Positions 7,959-16,789 of a stretch of DNA of 64,000 bases are shown piece after piece. The number at the start of each line of letters is the position of its first letter. Positions within the stretch are counted from its first letter, which is position 1. Source of the DNA: Brevibacillus daliensis (GTDB taxonomy: Bacteria; Bacillota; Bacilli; Brevibacillales; Brevibacillaceae); the NCBI RefSeq assembly GCF_021245735.1, contig NZ_JAJISB010000018.1, forward strand, positions 1 through 64,000. Reading direction: 5' to 3'. The notes beneath the pieces are model-generated. The model was not told the DNA's origin. It did not search any database and worked only from the letters and a program-made list of their open reading frames with translations. The translations under genes were made by a program, and so were the position numbers.

Positions 7959-8630
7959 TTGTATGTTCTCGTCAGTATCGGCATAATTTTGGCTGTGCTA
8001 ATCCTTTTACTAATGATTACTCCAGTTACTATTGAATTGTCATACAGTCGTCAAAGTGAGGACGACGAATTACAAATACATATCCGTATCTGGCATGGTC
8101 TTATTCGTTTTCGTTATGAGTTACCTTTTATTGATTTTGAACGCGATGGAGATGGATTTAAAATCTCAGCAGAAGTGAAGCGAGATGGCAATAAACTTCC
8201 CTATGAAGAGTTTAAAAAGGCTCTTCATAAAAGACAAATCGCCAATTATTTCCACAGGGTTCAGAGAATTATTGAACATGTTCAGGATTTTTATCCAATT
8301 ATCCGTGGTGTATTGCAACATATTTCTTGTCAAAAACTAGAATGGATAACGGCAATAGGTGTAGGGGATGCTGCAGCTACAGGGACATTGATTGGCCTAG
8401 TTACCGGAGTAAAAAATATGCTGGTCGGAATGCTTTCCTATTACATTTCTTTGCAGGAGATGCCGAGTATTAGGGTGGAACCAATGTGGAATGATAACAT
8501 CATCCGAACCCAGTTCCATTGTGTTCTTTTCTTTCGGGTAGGACACGCTATTGTTGCGGCAGTTCGAATCGTAATCAAATTAAGGAAAGGAAGTGCGAGT
8601 AGATGGCAGAGCACCCCATCCAAGGCTTAA
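7959..8630 (+). CDS. ytfI: YtfI-like DUF2953 membrane protein
   Basis: A protein of about 223 residues with an N-terminal transmembrane segment (VLVSIGIILAVLILLLMI) and a DUF2953-type C-terminal region. I prefer TTG 7959 as start, because AAAGGGGGG lies 7 nt upstream, while the longer frame's GTG at 7941 lies within that site. It overlaps ytfJ by 28 nt, the arrangement known from Bacillus sporulation genes. Function unknown; a sporulation role follows from linkage to ytfJ. Confidence 0.75.
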   Translation: MYVLVSIGIILAVLILLLMITPVTIELSYSRQSEDDELQIHIRIWHGLIRFRYELPFIDFERDGDGFKISAEVKRDGNKLPYEEFKKALHKRQIANYFHRVQRIIEHVQDFYPIIRGVLQHISCQKLEWITAIGVGDAAATGTLIGLVTGVKNMLVGMLSYYISLQEMPSIRVEPMWNDNIIRTQFHCVLFFRVGHAIVAAVRIVIKLRKGSASRWQSTPSKA

Positions 8631-9109
8631 TGAAAACAACCATGGAAAATCTAAAGCACATGGTGGATGTAAATACGATAATTGGTGACCCGGTGGAGAC
8701 ACCGGATGGAAGTGTTATTTTACCTATATCAAAAGTTGGATTTGGTTTCGCTTCAGGGGGGAGTGAATTCAAAATATCTGGCGATCTCCATCCAGACCAT
8801 ACCCATCCATTTGGAGGAGGTAGCGGTGGAGGTGTTTCTATTACTCCTGTAGCTTTTTTAGTGGTAGGGAAACAGGGAGTGCGTTCAGTTCCACTTGAAA
8901 ATCAAACCCATCTGTATGATCGTATCCTTGATTCAGTACCGGTGATTGTAGATAAATTTCAGAGCATGATGACGGAGAAAAAAGACCAGCAACAGCAACA
9001 ACAGCACAATCCTCAAGGTAACGAATGCTGTGATCATACACACGTGTATACGGACCCAGTATATAAGCCGTCAAGCCGTGATGAGTTGGATGATTTGCTG
9101 GAAGACTAA
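8603..9109 (+). CDS. ytfJ: spore germination protein YtfJ/GerW
   Basis: A 168-residue GerW/YtfJ-family protein. It shows the conserved N-terminal 'IQGLMKTTMENLKHMVDVNTIIGDP' region (described here in part), then 'KVGFGFASGGSEF' and the Gly-rich 'FGGGSGGGVSITPVAFLVV'. The C-terminus carries a Gln-rich run and HNPQGNECCDHTH, which are less conserved. In Bacillus the protein is made in the forespore and affects germination. It is translationally coupled to ytfI and followed by a bidirectional terminator. Confidence 0.85.
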   Translation: MAEHPIQGLMKTTMENLKHMVDVNTIIGDPVETPDGSVILPISKVGFGFASGGSEFKISGDLHPDHTHPFGGGSGGGVSITPVAFLVVGKQGVRSVPLENQTHLYDRILDSVPVIVDKFQSMMTEKKDQQQQQQHNPQGNECCDHTHVYTDPVYKPSSRDELDDLLED

Positions 9110-9129
9110 AAGCTTAGCAAAACAAAAAT

Positions 9130-9170
9130 AAAAAGCTGTTGAGGAAAAAATCACCTCAACAGCTTTTTTA
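9130..9170. terminator. bidirectional terminator between ytfJ and pycA
   Basis: AAAAGCTGTTGAGG is inverted as CCTCAACAGCTTTTTT around a ~9-nt loop, with A- and T-runs on the two sides. It serves both convergent genes. Confidence 0.9.
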
Positions 9171-9191
9171 ACATTCCAGGAGTATTAACTC

Positions 9192-12100
9192 CTATTCCAG
9201 TTCAATTAACAAATCGCCAACTTCTACACTTTCGCCTTCCTTCACATAAATGGCTTTAATTGTACCATCTGTAGGAGCTTGAATAGTGGTTTCCATCTTC
9301 ATCGCTTCGCTGACAATCAAATGTTGACCACGGAAAATGGTATCGTCTGGGTTAACCAATACCTTTAATACTTTTCCAGGCATAGATGCCCCAATGTGGT
9401 TTGGATTCTTATGATCAGCTTTCTGACGAACAGCAGCCGTTATTTGAGCGGAAAGGTCACGAACCGTGATGTAACGAGTTTGTCCATTTAGATCAAAGCT
9501 TACTTTTCGTGTACCATCTGGCAAAATGCTACCCACACTGTTCAGCTTGATAATTAGGGTTTTACCTTGTTCGATTGTTACCGACACTTCTTCACCAGGA
9601 CGCAATCCATAGAAGAAGGCAGCGGTGCACAAATTGGATAGATCACCATACAATTTGACTGTTTGATCGTATTGAAGGAATACTTGTGGATACATGATAT
9701 AAGAAAGGACTTCCAAATCGGATACTTCCCGTTCCACTTTTTCTTCCAATTCTTCTTTTAGGGTCTCAAAGTTAATCTGTGAAAGCAACTCGCCAGGACG
9801 GCATGTAAAAGCTTTCTTTCCTTTAAGAATAATTTGTTGCAATTTTTCTGGGAAACCACCAGGCGGTTGCCCTAAATATCCTTGGAAGAACTGAATAACG
9901 CTATCAGGGAAATCAATGCGTTCACCCTTCTCATAAATGTTCTCTTCCGTCAGGTCGTTCTGAACCATGAATAAAGCCATGTCGCCTACGACCTTAGAAG
10001 AAGGCGTTACTTTTACGATATCACCAAACATCTGGTTAACGGATGCATACATCTTCTTAACTTCTTCCCAGCGTCCTTCAAGACCAACTGCTTTGGCCTG
10101 TTGTTCCAGATTGGAGTATTGACCTCCTGGCATTTCGTGCATATATACTTCCGCACTGGTTGATGTCATATCACTCGCGAAACCTTGGTACATGGGGCGA
10201 ACATCTTCCCAGTAGTCGGACAGCTTGTTGAATTGGTCCAGATCTAATTGAGTAGAACGATCACTTCCGTTCAGAGCAGCAATCAATCCATTTAGACTTG
10301 GTTGAGAGGTGAGTCCAGACATAGAACTGATGCTTGCATCAACAATATCTACCCCAGCTTCAATTGCTTTTAGTAACGTTGCACCGCCATTTCCTGACGA
10401 ATCGTGAGTATGCAAGTGAATAGGGATACCAATCTCTTGTTTCAAGGCATGGACAAGCTGGTATGCCGCATATGGTTTTAATAAGCCAGCCATATCTTTG
10501 ATGGCCAAAATGTTTGCTCCTGCTTTCTCTAGATCTTTCGCAAGAGAAATGTAGTAATTCAGGTTATATTTATCCCGGTTTGGATTGAGAATGTCACCTG
10601 TGTAGCAAATCGAAGCTTCCGCGATCTTACCAGACTCACGTACAGAATTAATGGCTACTTCCATACCTGGCAACCAGTTCAAACTATCGAAAATACGGAA
10701 TACATCAATACCATTTTCAGCAGATGCCTTGATGAATGCCTGTACAGCATTATCTGGATAGTTGGCGTATCCAACTGCATTAGCTCCACGTAATAGCATT
10801 TGGAACAACACATTCGGGATTTTTTCGCGTAACAGCTGCAGGCGTTCCCAAGGAGATTCACTTAAGAATCGCATGCTCGTATCGAATGTAGCGCCGCCCC
10901 ACATTTCTAGAGAGAATAAATCTCCTCCAATTTTTCCAGTTGCCTCGGCAATTGCCAACATGTCATAGGTACGAACACGAGTGGCAAACAAGGATTGGTG
11001 GGCATCACGGAAAGTTGTATCCGTTACCAAGACTTTATTCTGATTTTGAATCCACTTAATCAGTCCATCTACACCTTCTAGTTCCAGAATTTGCTTGGTT
11101 CCAGCAGGATAAGGCTGATCAAATGGTGTTTTTGGGATACGTGGCGTTACGAATAGTGGTTTTGGCTCATCCTTAGGAAGGCCAGGATAACCGTTCACCG
11201 CAATATTACCAATGTAGTTTAACAATCGAGTACCACGGTCCTGTATGCCTGGGAACTTAAATAGCTCCGGTTTGGTATCAATGAACGATGTATTGTACTG
11301 GCCTGACAAGAAATCAGGATGGGTTACTACATTTTTCAAAAACGGCAGATTTGTCTTTACGCCACGAATTCGGAATTCGCGAAGACTACGTAGCATTTTG
11401 CGAGATGCTTGCTCAAAAGTATTGGCAAAGGTACAAATTTTGACAAGCAAGGAATCATAATAAGGGGTGATAACAGCACCAGGATAACCATTATTACCAT
11501 CTAAACGTACTCCAAAACCTTCACCCGAGCGGAAAGCAAGCAACTTACCTGCGTCTGGGATAAAACCATTTTCCGGGTCCTCAGTAGTTACACGACACTG
11601 GATGGCGAATCCGCTCATTTTGATTTCCTCTTGTGAAGAAATGCCAATTTGCGGGTCGCTTAAATGGTATCCTTCTGCCACACGAATTTGGGCTTGAACG
11701 ATATCAATTCCTGTAATCAGTTCTGTAATCGTATGCTCTACCTGAATACGAGGGTTTACTTCTATGAAATAAAACTTATTGTCAGGTGTTAACAAGAATT
11801 CAACAGTACCCGCATTCGAGTATCCTGCGGCTTTCATCAGTTGAAGAGCAGATCCACAAATTTCCTGACGCAATTCTTCTGTCAGAGTGGTACTAGGTGC
11901 AACCTCTACCACTTTTTGATGGCGACGCTGGATGGAACAATCCCGTTCAAATAAATGAACGATGTTTCCATAGTTGTCACCCACAATTTGTACTTCGATA
12001 TGCTTCGGCTCCTCCAGGTAGCGCTCCAGATATACTTCAGCGTTACCAAAAGAAGACTTCGCTTCCGAACGTGCACGATCAAGCGCTTCCTGAAGCTCTT

Positions 12101-12638
12101 CAGGTCCTCGGACAATTCGCATACCGCGTCCGCCGCCACCTGAAACACCTTTGATAATAATCGGATAACCGTTTACTCTGGCAAACTGCATCGCTTCATC
12201 CAATGAATCGATTGGATGTTCTGTTCCGGGTATTACCGGAATACCTGCGGAGATAGCCAGTTTACGGGCTTCAACCTTATCACCGAATTTTTGAATTAAC
12301 TCTGAGGATGGACCAATAAAAATAATTCCTTCTTCGGCACAACGAGTTGCAAATTCAGTGTTTTCAGCAAGAAAACCATATCCGGGATGAATTGCATCGA
12401 TGTTGTGTCGCTTGGCAATCTCAATGATTCCCTCTACATCGAGATATGCTTCAATAGGTCCTTTTCCTTCGCCTATCAGATAGGACTCATCCGCTTTAAA
12501 GCGATGAAGAGAAATATTGTCCTGTTCCGAATAAATAGCGACAGTACGAATGGACAACTCTGTAGCTGCACGGAAGATACGGATAGCGATCTCACCACGA
12601 TTGGCTACAAGCAGTCTTTTAATTTTTTTCAGCTCCAT
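9192..12638 (-). CDS. pycA: pyruvate carboxylase
   Basis: Biotin-dependent anaplerotic enzyme making oxaloacetate from pyruvate and bicarbonate. It is 1148 residues from the preferred start, the usual length for one-chain PYC. The order is standard. First, biotin carboxylase with ATP-grasp (residues ~1-450), including a Gly-rich loop 'KGVSGGGGRGMRIV'. Next, the carboxyltransferase TIM barrel (~530-800) beginning 'VTDTTFRDAHQSLFATR'. Last, the PYC-OADA tetramerisation region and a C-terminal biotinyl domain with the attachment motif EAMKMET. The longer frame begins 15 codons earlier; ATG 12638 follows GGGGAGAG and matches the family N-terminus. Monocistronic. Confidence 0.97.
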   Translation of the reverse strand: MELKKIKRLLVANRGEIAIRIFRAATELSIRTVAIYSEQDNISLHRFKADESYLIGEGKGPIEAYLDVEGIIEIAKRHNIDAIHPGYGFLAENTEFATRCAEEGIIFIGPSSELIQKFGDKVEARKLAISAGIPVIPGTEHPIDSLDEAMQFARVNGYPIIIKGVSGGGGRGMRIVRGPEELQEALDRARSEAKSSFGNAEVYLERYLEEPKHIEVQIVGDNYGNIVHLFERDCSIQRRHQKVVEVAPSTTLTEELRQEICGSALQLMKAAGYSNAGTVEFLLTPDNKFYFIEVNPRIQVEHTITELITGIDIVQAQIRVAEGYHLSDPQIGISSQEEIKMSGFAIQCRVTTEDPENGFIPDAGKLLAFRSGEGFGVRLDGNNGYPGAVITPYYDSLLVKICTFANTFEQASRKMLRSLREFRIRGVKTNLPFLKNVVTHPDFLSGQYNTSFIDTKPELFKFPGIQDRGTRLLNYIGNIAVNGYPGLPKDEPKPLFVTPRIPKTPFDQPYPAGTKQILELEGVDGLIKWIQNQNKVLVTDTTFRDAHQSLFATRVRTYDMLAIAEATGKIGGDLFSLEMWGGATFDTSMRFLSESPWERLQLLREKIPNVLFQMLLRGANAVGYANYPDNAVQAFIKASAENGIDVFRIFDSLNWLPGMEVAINSVRESGKIAEASICYTGDILNPNRDKYNLNYYISLAKDLEKAGANILAIKDMAGLLKPYAAYQLVHALKQEIGIPIHLHTHDSSGNGGATLLKAIEAGVDIVDASISSMSGLTSQPSLNGLIAALNGSDRSTQLDLDQFNKLSDYWEDVRPMYQGFASDMTSTSAEVYMHEMPGGQYSNLEQQAKAVGLEGRWEEVKKMYASVNQMFGDIVKVTPSSKVVGDMALFMVQNDLTEENIYEKGERIDFPDSVIQFFQGYLGQPPGGFPEKLQQIILKGKKAFTCRPGELLSQINFETLKEELEEKVEREVSDLEVLSYIMYPQVFLQYDQTVKLYGDLSNLCTAAFFYGLRPGEEVSVTIEQGKTLIIKLNSVGSILPDGTRKVSFDLNGQTRYITVRDLSAQITAAVRQKADHKNPNHIGASMPGKVLKVLVNPDDTIFRGQHLIVSEAMKMETTIQAPTDGTIKAIYVKEGESVEVGDLLIELE

Positions 12639-12839
12639 GACTCTCTCCCCTGTTCGAAATATAAGTGAGTTGACTCCTATCAAGTAGTTTCTTTTACTAT
12701 ACAGAAAAGAAGAACTGATTACATCCCTTTTTTGGTGAAAAAATTAACACAATAGTATTACTATTACCCAAAATTATCTTTGTTGATCAAGGAAAATAAT
12801 AGAATTATTCTTTTGCAGGCCTTATATTTGAAGTTTTAC

Positions 12840-13334
12840 CTAATGTTGATCATTCATATACCTATGAAGAAAGGCTAGATGAAAATTGGGTGCTACCTCT
12901 TTCGTTCCTGAAAGAATGAAACCTTGTTTTTCATAGAGGCGAATGGCAGGAATGTTTTTGGCACCAGTATGGACTTTTATTTCATGATAGGCGGAGAAAT
13001 GGTCCAGGATATAGTGAAGTAGAGTATGAGCTACACCCTTCCGAAAATGATCAGGATGAACAACCATACGGCAGATGGTCATCATGTTCTTCTCGGCGGT
13101 TGATTCACTCTCACTTTTTTCTACAGAACATACAGCGATAAGTTCATTCTCTTCATAACATCCATAAAAAATCTCGGTTGATTGTTGAATGGATGATGCG
13201 GTATCAAGTAATGCTGGGATGCCTGAAAATTCAATAATAGAAGCTTCAATTTGATAGGCTGGCAGTTGAATATGCAGGATTTGTTCGGCAATTTCCTGCT
13301 TATGATGTGACAGTTGTTTAACCAGAAAAGACAT
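12840..13334 (-). CDS. GNAT N-acetyltransferase
   Basis: A 164-residue single-domain GNAT enzyme. The acetyl-CoA-binding segment is 'ICRMVVHPDHFRKGVAHTLLHYIL' (R-K-G-V-A), and the C-terminal 'GAKNIPAIRLYEKQGFILSG' is the classic motif B. The acceptor substrate is unknown. A strong AAGGGGGG site precedes the ATG. It stands alone downstream of the IS-interrupted amj leader on the opposite strand. Confidence 0.85.
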   Translation of the reverse strand: MSFLVKQLSHHKQEIAEQILHIQLPAYQIEASIIEFSGIPALLDTASSIQQSTEIFYGCYEENELIAVCSVEKSESESTAEKNMMTICRMVVHPDHFRKGVAHTLLHYILDHFSAYHEIKVHTGAKNIPAIRLYEKQGFILSGTKEVAPNFHLAFLHRYMNDQH

Positions 13335-13472
13335 GACTACCCCCCTTAATACGGAATGTTGCTTTCCTTCCGCTACAATAAAGTATAAAATGGGTTATCG
13401 TTAAATGGGAAGAAAAAGAGATTATGATATGGAAGATAACAGGTTTATATATGAATAGGGGAGTACATAATC

Positions 13473-13640
13473 GTCAACAACTCATGACTAAAGTCACGAG
13501 CTTGTAACTACCCAATAGTCAGAACGTCTTTCGACTCCTATCTTTTATCGCTTTTGCAAGCGTGGTGTTACATCATGGCAGGCTGACAGCTACCCAACAA
13601 AAGAAGCTATGCTCCAGTTGTTACTTCAACGACGTACTCA
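13473..13640 (-). ncRNA. putative omega RNA (TnpB guide RNA) at right end
   Basis: By analogy with TnpB systems, the guide RNA overlaps the 3' end of tnpB and the right end of the element, with its guide being the flanking sequence just beyond 13473. The region between the tnpB stop (13607) and the end is GC-richer and shows several short complementary segments, including the terminal TGACT/AGTCA hairpin. Boundaries and expression are inferred. Confidence 0.45.
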
Positions 13641-14725
13641 ATTCCTTTTCGTTGAAGGTTCATTGCGCCAATGCGATCATCGTTTGATGTGTACTGACAT
13701 GTTTTACAGCAGAATACATGTATTTTCTTGTTTCGATTAGATTTTTCCGTGTGACCGCACTTTGGACAGGTTTGGGATGTGTATCGTGGATCAACTGCGA
13801 TTACTTTAGATTGTTGCAAAGTAGCTTTGTATTCCAGCATGTGACGTAATTGGTAGAATGCCCAAGAAACTGTCTCATATCGATCTTTAACACGCACACG
13901 TTCAGTGGCTTGGCGAACACCTGCCAAGTCTTCAACAACGAAGAGTGTATTTGCTCCATACCGATCTACGAGTGCCTTACTAACAGTGTGGTTAACATCT
14001 GTCATCCAACGGTTTTCTCGTTGACCGATTTTCTTTAAACGTCTACGTGAAGAAGCAGTTTGCTTCATTTGCAGTTGTTTACGTAAATATTTATACTTCG
14101 CTCGCTTATGCTTAACATGTTTTCCGTTAAAGAAGGTTGTTTTTTCTTTTGAATCATAGGCTGCAGCAATAAAGTTAATACCCATATCAATCCCAACCAC
14201 TTGCTTTATGTTGTGGGAATCTGGTTCAGAAACTTCCTTTGTCATTGGAATATGCAGAGAAAACTTTCCATATTTATGGACGATCTTGGCTGTACCAAAA
14301 GACCAAGAGCCATCAAAGTATTGTTCCATCGCTTTTGACTCGTAAGGCACTTTAATTCTACCTTGTAGAGTATTCACTGAAAATAATCCTTGGACGAGCG
14401 AATAGTCACGATTCCATACAAGATCATATTCTGCTTTCTTGAACACAATCTTCGGCCATGCATGTTTGTTACTTTTTGTAGATTTGTAACGTGCAATTAC
14501 CGTCTTCATAACCGACTGTGCCATTTGTGAACGTAGTAGGTATTCCGTTCGCAGTGCATCGTAAGTCATTTTATGTAGCTTGAGTTGTGACAATTGTTTG
14601 GTTTCAAAGATTACAGAAGAAACATAGTTACAGCCAGAACGATAGGCACGTAATGTTTGCTTCAATAATGCTACTTGCTCTATAGTAGGCTTTATTTTGA
14701 TTTTAGCTGTGAGTGTTATTTGCAT
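13607..14725 (-). CDS. tnpB: TnpB RNA-guided nuclease of IS605 family
   Basis: A 372-residue TnpB/OrfB. All three RuvC catalytic acids are present: Asp180 in VGIDMGIN, Glu265 in FVVEDLAG and an Asp in TSNDDRIGAMNL (349-350). A zinc finger (C320-x2-C323 ... C340-x2-C343) lies between the last two. The N-terminal helix-turn-helix/wedge region begins with a typical 'KIKIKPTIEQ'. The protein looks intact, so RNA-guided cleavage at the empty donor site is plausible. No tnpA lies nearby, so transposition would need TnpA from another copy. Confidence 0.9.
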   Translation of the reverse strand: MQITLTAKIKIKPTIEQVALLKQTLRAYRSGCNYVSSVIFETKQLSQLKLHKMTYDALRTEYLLRSQMAQSVMKTVIARYKSTKSNKHAWPKIVFKKAEYDLVWNRDYSLVQGLFSVNTLQGRIKVPYESKAMEQYFDGSWSFGTAKIVHKYGKFSLHIPMTKEVSEPDSHNIKQVVGIDMGINFIAAAYDSKEKTTFFNGKHVKHKRAKYKYLRKQLQMKQTASSRRRLKKIGQRENRWMTDVNHTVSKALVDRYGANTLFVVEDLAGVRQATERVRVKDRYETVSWAFYQLRHMLEYKATLQQSKVIAVDPRYTSQTCPKCGHTEKSNRNKKIHVFCCKTCQYTSNDDRIGAMNLQRKGIEYVVEVTTGA

Positions 14726-14901
14726 ACTGATTCACCTCACTTTCACTAATAAAAGTTTATTGTCGGCAATAGTGAAAGTAAATAGGTAATTGAAAGGAGG
14801 TTCAGTGGAGTGTTTCGTTTCATTTAACGTGGCTATAAGCCACGCCTGAAACGACTCAGTTTCCTCACACGACTAAAGTTGCGTGTCTCCACTGAGATAT
14901 C

Positions 14902-15729
14902 ATGAAATTAATCATCGTGGTGATTGTTACCATGTTGATTAGCTGCGTAGAGACCGTCTCCTATGCAGCGCGTTTATCCGGGGCGCGCACGGGTAAGATT
15001 GGAGCATCTACCTCGCTTTTCAACATTCTGGTTTTGTTTGCTCGATTTGCGGTTATGAGTCAATCGGTTCTGCTAGCATCAATGCTGGAAGCTGTTACAC
15101 AATATAACGGAAAAATACCTGAGATGAGCTATCAGGAGCTCATGGATGGATTATTATTAAATTTTCGAGTGGTTTTATTAGCGATGAGTGCCGGAATTGT
15201 GCTGGGCATGTTTTTATTGCCGACAGTGGCACGTATTTTGGCTATCGGTACAAAGAAGCTGGATGAGCATGGAAGTGTACCTAAAATAATTATGAGTGAA
15301 GGTATTTTACGTATTCTTTGGCGTGTACCTTCCCAATTTTGGATACCTTCCTTTCGAAATAACCTACGCGAATTACGCTCAACGAAGATCGGTGCTACTT
15401 TTTTCTGGATGAACGCAGTCATTTTTTCTTTTTACTCGATTGCTATACTTTCCTCGCTTTTTGCAGGGGTTATCGTCCCTGATAATCGAACGGTAGCTAA
15501 CCAGATGGCAACGGTAATCAATGGAATAGGAACCATCCTGTTAGTAATTTTCGTCGATCCAGTCTCATCTAAAATGCTGGATGATGTTGTATGCGACAAG
15601 AGACAAGAGCGTGATTTAAAAGTGATGGTAACTCACTTGGGAGCAGGTCGACTCTTAGGAACATTTGCCGCCCAACTCTTGTTATACCCTTTCGCATATC
15701 TCATTTCACTAATCGCCCCTTATATCTAG
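14902..15729 (+). CDS. amj: lipid II flippase Amj
   Basis: A 275-residue multi-pass membrane protein resembling Bacillus subtilis Amj (YdaH), the alternate lipid II flippase that can replace MurJ. The N-terminal signature resembles Amj: 'ETVSYAARLSGARTGKI' followed by 'SLFNILVLFARFAVMSQ'. About six hydrophobic segments are visible. The coding sequence looks complete, but no ribosome-binding site precedes ATG 14902, because the IS element ends within a few bases. The probable original site, AGGGGAG at 13457-13463, now lies on the far side of the element. A strong terminator follows the stop. Confidence 0.8.
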   Translation: MKLIIVVIVTMLISCVETVSYAARLSGARTGKIGASTSLFNILVLFARFAVMSQSVLLASMLEAVTQYNGKIPEMSYQELMDGLLLNFRVVLLAMSAGIVLGMFLLPTVARILAIGTKKLDEHGSVPKIIMSEGILRILWRVPSQFWIPSFRNNLRELRSTKIGATFFWMNAVIFSFYSIAILSSLFAGVIVPDNRTVANQMATVINGIGTILLVIFVDPVSSKMLDDVVCDKRQERDLKVMVTHLGAGRLLGTFAAQLLLYPFAYLISLIAPYI

Positions 15730-15758
15730 TAGATAATAAGGGTGAGACAGTAGAATAG

Positions 15759-15818
15759 ACACCTTGATCCCTCCCTCTGCCAGTAAGCTAGCAGAGAGGC
15801 AATCAAGGTGTTTTTTTG
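15759..15818 (+). terminator. terminator of amj
   Basis: ACACCTTGAT and ATCAAGGTGT are inverted around an inner stem (CCTCTGC/GCAGAGAGG), followed by TTTTTTT. Confidence 0.9.
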
Positions 15819-15878
15819 TAGTTAATCATTAAAATACCCCAGAGCTGATCCTAACAATTATTTACCCAAAACTCGTTC

Positions 15879-16086
15879 CGAAGAAGAAGCAGCTGTTTCG
15901 TCAAGCGCCTTTATCATCCTACCAAGCGTAGCAGTGAACAGCGGGGATCAAAAAGTGCAACCTATGAATCACTACCGTGTATCTGCTACTTTTTGCACTT
16001 TCCCCGCTGTACACTGCGAAGCGAACACTACTGCTTCTTAGCTGGATGATAACCAGCGCACGGACGAAACAGCTGCTTCTTCTTCG
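15879..16086. repeat. 208-nt imperfect palindrome
   Basis: The outer 24-nt arms (15879-15902 and 16063-16086, beginning CGAAGAAGAAGCAGCTG) are exact reverse complements. Inner arms ACAGCGGGGA (15938-15947) and AAAAAGTGCAA (15950-15960) are inverted at 15990-16010. Segments between them (GCAGTG/CACTGC, TATCATCC/GGATGATA) are also complementary. It has no ORF and fills most of the gap between amj and the next gene. It may be a dispersed palindromic element or a structured RNA. Confidence 0.85.
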
Positions 16087-16170
16087 ACCACATTTCGTCG
16101 ATGATAAAATAAAAGCAAGATTGCTTACAACTAAATATTTCTGACGAGAATAAAGGGAGGAGGAGATACT

Positions 16171-16698
16171 ATGGACCTGACAAGTAAAGAACCTGCTGAT
16201 ATCTGGCGCTTACTTATACCCCGAAAACAATGGCTTTTTTCAGAGGACGTTGATCCAAGAGAACTAATTTTTAGCTATCGAGATAAGGTTTTTGTAGTGA
16301 GTGAAGACGGTTCTGTAGTCTCACTCCCTAAGCCACAACACCTAAAAAAAATGAATGTCATACAATTGCTTGATTTGCTTGCTGATGAATGGGGTACATT
16401 TGATTATGATGACCATGGCATCTTTGATGTAGGTGGAGTATTAAAAGAAATGGGCTATATTGCGCCGACTGGCAGAAATAAAGAAGATTACAGGATTGAG
16501 ATCAGTAACACGCTCGACCCGGGGATGATGATAACTACCTATGAATTAAAAGGGGTAAGCTTTCGCTTTGCTCTATATCATGGGGTTCTTTTTTGCCATG
16601 AATTGAATCAGAAAAGCGATGGCTTGTATGAGTATGAGGTAAAGCAAATCATCAAGCTTGGGGAAGAGCAGGTCGAAACTTTTCAATACCTACATTAA
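16171..16698 (+). CDS. hypothetical protein
   Basis: A 175-residue soluble, acidic protein with no signal peptide or membrane segment, which I do not recognise. It reads as two halves: residues 1-65 with 'WRLLIPRKQWLFSEDVDPRE', and 65-175 with a beta-rich 'YELKGVSFRFALYHGVLFCHE' stretch. ATG 16171 follows GGAGGAGA. It stands alone between the long palindrome and tpx on the same strand, about 90 nt upstream of tpx. Confidence 0.6.
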   Translation: MDLTSKEPADIWRLLIPRKQWLFSEDVDPRELIFSYRDKVFVVSEDGSVVSLPKPQHLKKMNVIQLLDLLADEWGTFDYDDHGIFDVGGVLKEMGYIAPTGRNKEDYRIEISNTLDPGMMITTYELKGVSFRFALYHGVLFCHELNQKSDGLYEYEVKQIIKLGEEQVETFQYLH

Positions 16699-16789
16699 GT
16701 GCATTTTGATAGTGATAAGTTTAAAAATATCATGTATGATAGTCCTGATAGGTGTGCTACATAGTTATATATTATGAGGAGGGTTACCC

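Larger units (their letters stand above)
13473..14899 (-). mobile_element. IS200/IS605-type element carrying tnpB only
   Basis: A tnpB gene without tnpA, bounded by subterminal hairpins typical of IS605-family ends. At the right end, CTCATGACTAAAGTCACGAG (13481-13500) is a near-perfect hairpin followed by GTCAACAA, i.e. minus-strand TTGTTGAC. At the left end, ACACG/CGTGT (14867-14871, 14882-14886) brackets a similar ACTAAAGTTG. The left end also folds further: CAGTGGAG (14803-14810) pairs with CTCCACTG (14887-14894), enclosing two more stems. The exact left boundary is uncertain by a few bases. No target duplication is expected for this family. Its position separates amj from its ribosome-binding site. 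Confidence 0.8.
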
